DNA of 64,000 nucleotides. Source: Sclerodactyla briareus. Lineage: Eukaryota; Echinodermata; Holothuroidea; Dendrochirotida; Sclerodactylidae. Below, piece by piece: positions 59,346 to 64,000 of this stretch. The position numbers were made by a program, and so were the translations under genes. Location: the NCBI GenBank assembly GCA_026419785.1, contig JAODTK010005800.1, forward strand, positions 372,001 through 436,000, given 5' to 3'. Numbering within the stretch: position 1 is the first letter of the stretch; each line of letters begins with the position of its first letter. A model generated the notes under the pieces. That model was not told the origin of the DNA, searched no databases, and was given only the letters and a program-made list of their open reading frames with translations.

Positions 59346-59954
59346 TGGCCTATTCACTATCAGTGGGGGTTGCAACATGAGTGACAACATGCCAATGGCA
59401 TAACTATGAGTGGTTTCCCTTTCCCGCCACCCCCCCCACTAAGCACCCAGGATTGAAGCAGTTAAATCTTTCACAATACACAATCCCTTGAGTGGAAAAC
59501 TGATGCTCCCACAAACCATGTAAGCACTTGGTGGTTACATTGAAGAATGGGAAAGTGGGATGGTAGGCCATGGTTTGAAATGGATGTTTTGCAACTGATC
59601 AGGCTTGAGGATTCAATTCCAGAAAGATGCCAATCTACACATGGCATGATGTCCAAAAAACGGCCTCGTCATTCATGGATTCCAGCAACTCCTACCAAAT
59701 TGAGATTCGGCCAAAGAGAATCCATGTACAGAGCAGAAATTTTATTAAACTTTTAGCAAGAATCCCTCCCCAAATGGCACAAGTTCAAAAACCACTTTGG
59801 GGAATATGTCTACTGATAATTATTCAATGTCCACCTGCATAGGTTCCCCAATTCCAGTTCAACCCCTCCTGAACAAATGAGGGTTCAGACAACGAATAAC
59901 AAGTCCTCATGAACCAGGCAGTTCAAGACCGGTGATCACATAACCTGAAGCATG

Positions 59955-60150
59955 CACACCTTTGTGGACTTCATAGAATCGGCAGTTATTTGTAATGTTG
60001 CAGATGTGATTGTAAGGCCATGTTCTTTGGCCTCCCTCATATGCAGGTGGGCGGCCGGGGGGTATTTGTAACAAATGGCAACATGCCAACACCAATTGGT
60101 GAGTGTTGTCCCCTGTCCAGCCCCTCTCATTGTGTGAGTAATCAAGAGCC
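59955..60150 (-). pseudogene. Possible degraded HYR-like exon
   Basis: A minus-strand open stretch ends T-W-P-Y-N-H-I-C-N-I-T-N-N-C-R-F-Y-E-V-H-K, which resembles the final HYR strand (Y...N..C.F.V) before a GT. The N-terminal half lacks HYR landmarks. Confidence 0.3.
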
Positions 60151-60424
60151 ATGGAAAAGGAATAATAGCTGAGATTCCGATCTGCTACTGAACCTTCAAC
60201 TACACCAGGTCAGATCCTGTGAAAAACTGTTCCATATACAGATCAATAGTTGAAATTAATGAACGAATCAGATGGAGAGACAAGCATGGACACTTTAGGA
60301 CTGCGTCCACTGCGTCACCCGGTGAAGAAGAGGAGGGATCAAGCGTCCATCTGTCCTGACAGTTCCAAATCGAGGTTGTGCATTATTTGGGATTAATCTC
60401 AGGTACAATCGATCAGTTCTTGAG

Positions 60425-60675
60425 ATTCCCTATCCGCCACTGCAAAGGAACAGTCAACCGCATTCTGGGACTGGTCCGTGAAGGTGTAGTGATAGGGTGT
60501 TCCCGATGGGGAAGTTGTCTCCAATGTTGCCCCCTTCCAAAGCGAATGTTGATATTTCTGGCCCGAGTGTCCATCGCGTGGGGGACACCCAAGGGCAGGA
60601 GCGTGTTATTCTCCGAGGACGGCGTTGACAACGATGGTTGTGGGGCAGTCAGCGGATAATGGTGGTGGCACATTG
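60425..60675 (-). CDS. HYR type 1-like exon, frame-broken
   Basis: Pieces in different frames give P-P-P-L-S-A-D-C-P-T-T-I-V-V, then S-E-N-N-T-L-L-P-L-G-V-P, a T-L-E-T loop and H-Y-T-F-T-D-Q-S-Q-N-A-V-D-C-S-F. The last strand is typical of type 1. The splice sites are unclear, so limits are approximate. Confidence 0.6.
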
Positions 60676-61306
60676 TGTTGGATTGGATTGGCGTATGGTT
60701 AAATGACCATCTCAAAAAAAGCTTACTATCAAGAAACACCAAATCAAACTTGATACGTGCTTGCTAGGCATATAGTCAAAACTTTTTGACTTGACTTTTT
60801 TTGTCCATAGACCTTTTTGCAAAATAGCAGTTGCAGTGCACTGGTGACAGATTTGATGCCTGCTGGATATGCAGGGTGCAGTTTGTGTTAGCATGTATTG
60901 GGGAAAACAATTTTACCTCTCTTTATCATTTTCAGTTCTCTCAAAATTCAGATATTGTTCTCGATAATTGTTTACATCTTACTGTGACAAACTGATTGAA
61001 TGTGCTAGTTCCACCAGAAAAAGAAAGTTTATCTAGAACTTCCTATTTGGCCTTTCTACGCTGGCCTTACTTACGCCATCTGAGCTGACCACAATGCATT
61101 GCGAGAGGTTTGCGAAAGGGGATGGAGGACTGTCTTAAACAATTACCTTTTGTTTCAATTGAGTAACCACACAGTACAGGTACACTGGGGAAAGATCAAT
61201 GGTTAAAGATACTATACCATTGACAATTGAGAAGTAATAGTCCCGCACGACATATGGTAATGCTTGAAAGTGCAAACTGCAGAATTTTTAGGGATGCTGT
61301 ACCCAC

Positions 61307-61555
61307 CATTCACGATCAAGTCAAACGTGCAGAGAGGCAAGTTGTTATGACGTCAGAGAAGGTAATGACGATCCCAGTTGTCCCAATGGGAATTCACTCC
61401 CGGATACGAGTTGGAGGTGGAAATGAAGGACCTTTGGTTGTCATTGTCTGTGGCGATGACCTGGATCCATTAAACAACAGTAGTGGCACTGTCAGCAGGG
61501 GCATCAAGTATTATATCACCAGGGCAGTTCAGGATCGTTGGAGGCCTCTGTGTCA
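61307..61555 (-). CDS. HYR exon, most 5' module seen
   Basis: 249 bases from a TTTAG acceptor to a GTGGGT donor, phase 1-1: V-T-Q-R-P-P-T-I-L-N-C-P-G-D, I-I-L-D-A-P-A-D-S-A-T-T-V-V, then a TAA in the written frame and further shifts, and C-T-F-D-L-I-V-N at the end. Next to it on the 5' side lies the LINE remnant, so upstream exons are outside the window or displaced. Confidence 0.7.
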
Positions 61556-61609
61556 CTAAATTCTGAATAGTAAAAAAAAATGAGGGCTGGAGAAAGTGGA
61601 AAATGCTTG

Positions 61610-63565
61610 GTGCAAAATATAGGATGGTAGATGTGACGACTTCCAACTTCGCTGGCTCAAAAGTCTATCTTCCTCGCCGGACTAAGGTGTTCTGTTGTGT
61701 CTACCATTTGCCCAATTGTAATAATCATAAGGCTCTATTCTACTCATCTCACCTCTGCTGTTGAATCACTTATTCAACGATACAATGACTGTGAAATTGC
61801 TATACTGGGTGATTTCGATGTGCATAATGCAGAATGGCTCATCACTCTACTGGCTATGATAGCTTGGTGTTTGAAGCAGAGTCTGTTGCTATTACCAACG
61901 GTCTCACCCTGCTCATCAATTCTCCCACCCGTAACCCAGGTCGGGGCCTCAGGTCTCTGCTAACATGTTGGATCTTTTTCTCACCACTCAGCCTCTTATT
62001 TACAGTCCAGCCACGGTCTCTGCCCCTATCGGCTCCTCTGACCATTGCTTCATTACCCTGTCTCATCCATTTACCCTACACACAAGCTCCCCACCAAAGG
62101 CAGAACTCTGGAACTACTCCAAAGCTGACTGGTTTGGTCTTAGGGGATTTTTTTTCCAGACTTCTCCTGGGATGGAGTTACTTTCTCAGATGATCCCTCT
62201 ACCCTGGCTTTTCTGCTATCTCAGAAATTATTCTCATGGGAATGAACACTTTTATTCCCTACGCTCTAAGATCAGGCTCCTCTCCATCACCTTCATAGTT
62301 TGATCATCAATGTATCACTATCGTCCAGGAGAAGGAATCAACTTTTTTGTGCTCAGCTATCTTCACCTTCAACTGATTCTTGTCAAGCCTATGAAACTGC
62401 TCGTAATGTGTGCTCTGAGACAATCAATAAGGCAGAAAACTCTTTAACTTCACATATGGCTAATGAACTTTCATCCTACCCTTCTGGTAGTCGTTCATGT
62501 TGGTCGCTGGCCAAATCTGTGCCTCAGAATTTCTGTACTTCCAAATTCCCTCCGCTGGTTAAACCTGATGGCTCTTTAGCCAGTGATGCCACCTCTAAAG
62601 CTAACTATGAATCCAGTATGAATACAGATGCTCATCCTCCCCCATTTTTTGCCAGCTTTGGGGTGCTACCCTTCTGTATGGGAACATGCTAATGTCTGCC
62701 CAGTCCCTAAGAAGGGTGACAAATCCAACCCCTTCAATTACAGCCGATTGCCACACCTCGGTTCCCTCTGAGTTATGGAAACTATAGTTAACGAGCATGT
62801 TTGGAATTTTCTCGAGTTTCATTCATCAGTGACCACCAGTATGGTTTCCGGCATGGCCGATCTACTGGGACCTACTATCTTCTGTGACCAATCAGTGGGC
62901 CCAAGCCATTGCGTCTTTCAGCAGAAGTAGGGCGACTGCTCTTGATATCTCTAAGGCTTTGACCGTGTATGGCATGCCGGACTAGCCTTGCAAAGTACCT
63001 TCTTCAGTTTCATCAGCCTCCAACTTCTTTTGGGCTCCTTATTTTGTGCAAGAAAATAGTTCACCTCATAACAGCTACTTCTGCTTAACAAAACCCAAAT
63101 TAGCTTCCTAATGGAATATGGTTCCCATATTGGGGGGGCCATCCTCTCTCAGTGTCCTTGATCCAGAGAAAAGGCCATTCGTCTCACCAACGATGAGCAT
63201 CTTACTCCCTCACTTCAGCCTCTATCCCATTGTGCAGATCTGTATCATCTCTCTGTCTCCTTTACCGCTATTTTCATGGTCAACGTTCTTCTGACTTGGG
63301 GATGCTGTTCCTCAACCCTTACTCGAGGTTACTCGCCAGACTCGCTCTTTTTTCTTCCCCCACCTGTTTTGGTTGCATCTCCCACACCATCGCACCAAAA
63401 CCTATGCTTGCTCCTTTTTTTCCTTGCACTTCACATGCTTGGAATAGGCTTCCTTGGGATGTATTTCAAGCTGGATCTCTCTTTTTTTTTTAGTTTCTTG
63501 TGCTTGGGAGGTGCCTCAATTTGTTTAGGCAATTATGGGTTCACCCTTAACCTTGTCAAGAGTGA
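61610..63565 (+). mobile_element. Jockey/Daphne-like LINE, internally deleted
   Basis: Plus-strand pieces in several frames follow the ORF2 order: endonuclease (I-L-G-D-F-D-V-H-N-A-E-W near 61,810; NMLDLFLTTQPL near 61,965; S-S-D-H-C near 62,030), linker (A-Y-E-T-A-R-N-V-C near 62,390; S-R-S-C-W-S-L-A-K near 62,500), and a reverse transcriptase start (V-C-P-V-P-K-K-G-D-K-S-N-P-F-N-Y near 62,695; DISKAF near 62,945). The C-terminus (Y-R-Y-F-H-G near 63,255; W-N-R-L-P near 63,445) follows. The palm segment with YxDD is missing, so the copy is dead. A poly-T rich end follows near 63,480. Confidence 0.8.
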
Positions 63566-63618
63566 CAAGATATTGCCTCTCTCCAATTGAAAACCGACCT
63601 CAATGGGTTCGGAGTGAA

Positions 63619-63918
63619 TTATAGATAGTAGCTGACTTCTTCTTTGGCTGCAGTCAGTACTGACATACCCTTGATACAATTCCTTGTCATCTTCTTCCAA
63701 GCAGCGCTGTTCTGAGCTAGACGTTTCGCTTCCAGTAGCCGCCTAGCACTCCCAAAATGAGTCGAAGAGTATGACCGGTGATTTAAGTGGAAAGAAAACC
63801 TAAGTGAACCAAATACAAATACAGACCCTGTCAAGCATATTGTGCCAAGATGATTGGGCATAATGTAAACTGATTGAAGCAACTTCAACCAAAACTGTAG
63901 GAGGCAGTGAATATGCAC
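63619..63918 (-). mobile_element. Possible retroelement C-terminal fragment
   Basis: The minus-strand frame ends R-R-L-L-E-A-K-R-L-A-Q-N-S-A-A-W-K-K-M, which resembles the tail of some non-LTR retroelement proteins (EA..LAQDR..W pattern). No other domain is visible and a host exon cannot be excluded. Confidence 0.35.
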
Positions 63919-64000
63919 TCTCTGTTCAAGACATGTGGGGGTACTTGACTTCCAAAGGAAGTAGTTAAACTAGTGCAATGTCGCATTCTCACAAATCTAA

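Larger units (their letters stand above)
1..61555 (-). other. Interior of a giant HYR-repeat (hyalin-like) gene or gene cluster
   Basis: More than 35 exon-sized segments on the minus strand each encode one HYR or HYR-like module of 79-88 residues. Where legible, each is preceded by AG and followed by GTRAG-type donors with phase-1 boundaries. HYR modules are known from sea-urchin hyalin and from other extracellular adhesion or complement-associated proteins, where they form Ig-like beta sandwiches. No signal peptide, membrane anchor, start or stop is visible, so both ends lie outside the window or are not recognisable. One gene or several adjacent ones are equally possible. Function (extracellular matrix, adhesion or recognition) is inferred from the domain family only. 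Confidence 0.7.

Noticed and set aside
1..64000. CRISPR arrays, bacterial operons, ribosome binding sites
   Set aside because: Exon-intron structure, retroelements and microsatellites show eukaryotic DNA; the tandem arrays seen have no spacer-repeat organisation.

Overview
This is eukaryotic DNA, AT-rich outside one GC-rich island, and dominated by spaced 240-265 bp exons on the minus strand lying among repeat-filled introns. The exons encode HYR (hyalin repeat) modules and a six-cysteine HYR-like variant. Such large HYR arrays, with DIRS, Jockey/Daphne-type and L2-type retroelements and tRNA-derived SINEs, point to a marine deuterostome. A sea urchin or other ambulacrarian is most likely, but amphioxus cannot be excluded from sequence alone. 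No signal peptide, transmembrane segment, start exon or stop exon was recognised, so the window appears to hold the interior of one very large extracellular HYR-repeat gene, or of several adjacent ones, read from about 61.5 kb down to position 1.

Layout in the direction of transcription. (1) 61.5-57.9 kb: diverged and partly degraded HYR exons. (2) 55.0-42.2 kb: thirteen copies of a six-cysteine module with the signature CENPDPVQSLPGNIGQ, arranged in tandem triplets and pairs. (3) 40.9-29.8 kb: a mixed block in which the order 'Cys, type 3, type 2, type 1' occurs twice. The second copy carries two extra Cys exons. (4) 30.9-0 kb: type 2 and type 1 HYR exons alternating strictly, about seven pairs, plus two extra degraded partial modules. 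Where splice sites are legible every exon is symmetric (phase 1-1), so modules can be gained or lost without breaking frame.

Mobile and repeated DNA in the introns: a 5.3 kb inverted-repeat (foldback) structure at 3.0-8.3 kb; a 4.66 kb DIRS-type tyrosine-recombinase retrotransposon at 19.6-24.25 kb with inverted terminal repeats and an internal complementary region but no recognisable reverse transcriptase; a 1.5 kb hAT-like insertion at 49.3-50.8 kb whose empty site survives in a paralogous intron; a hairpin-ended element built of ~320 bp tandem units at 0.46-2.38, 43.87-44.26, 46.15-46.53 and 55.48-57.77 kb; a dead Jockey/Daphne-like LINE at 61.6-63.6 kb; L2-type LINE tails at 12.2 and 33.2-33.6 kb; tRNA-derived SINEs; and several satellites.

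Many exons carry single-base insertions or deletions, at a density similar to the introns around them. Part of this is probably consensus error in the assembly rather than gene decay, so reading frames and splice positions should be treated as approximate. Module type names (type 1, 2, 3, Cys) are mine. Type 1 has a GGNIGDQF-like loop. Type 2 has DADSNGA, DDSGDTP and FNIGT. Type 3 has FGS-G-V-FDGP. Cys has six cysteines, either the CSDEED form or the CVDSEDG form.
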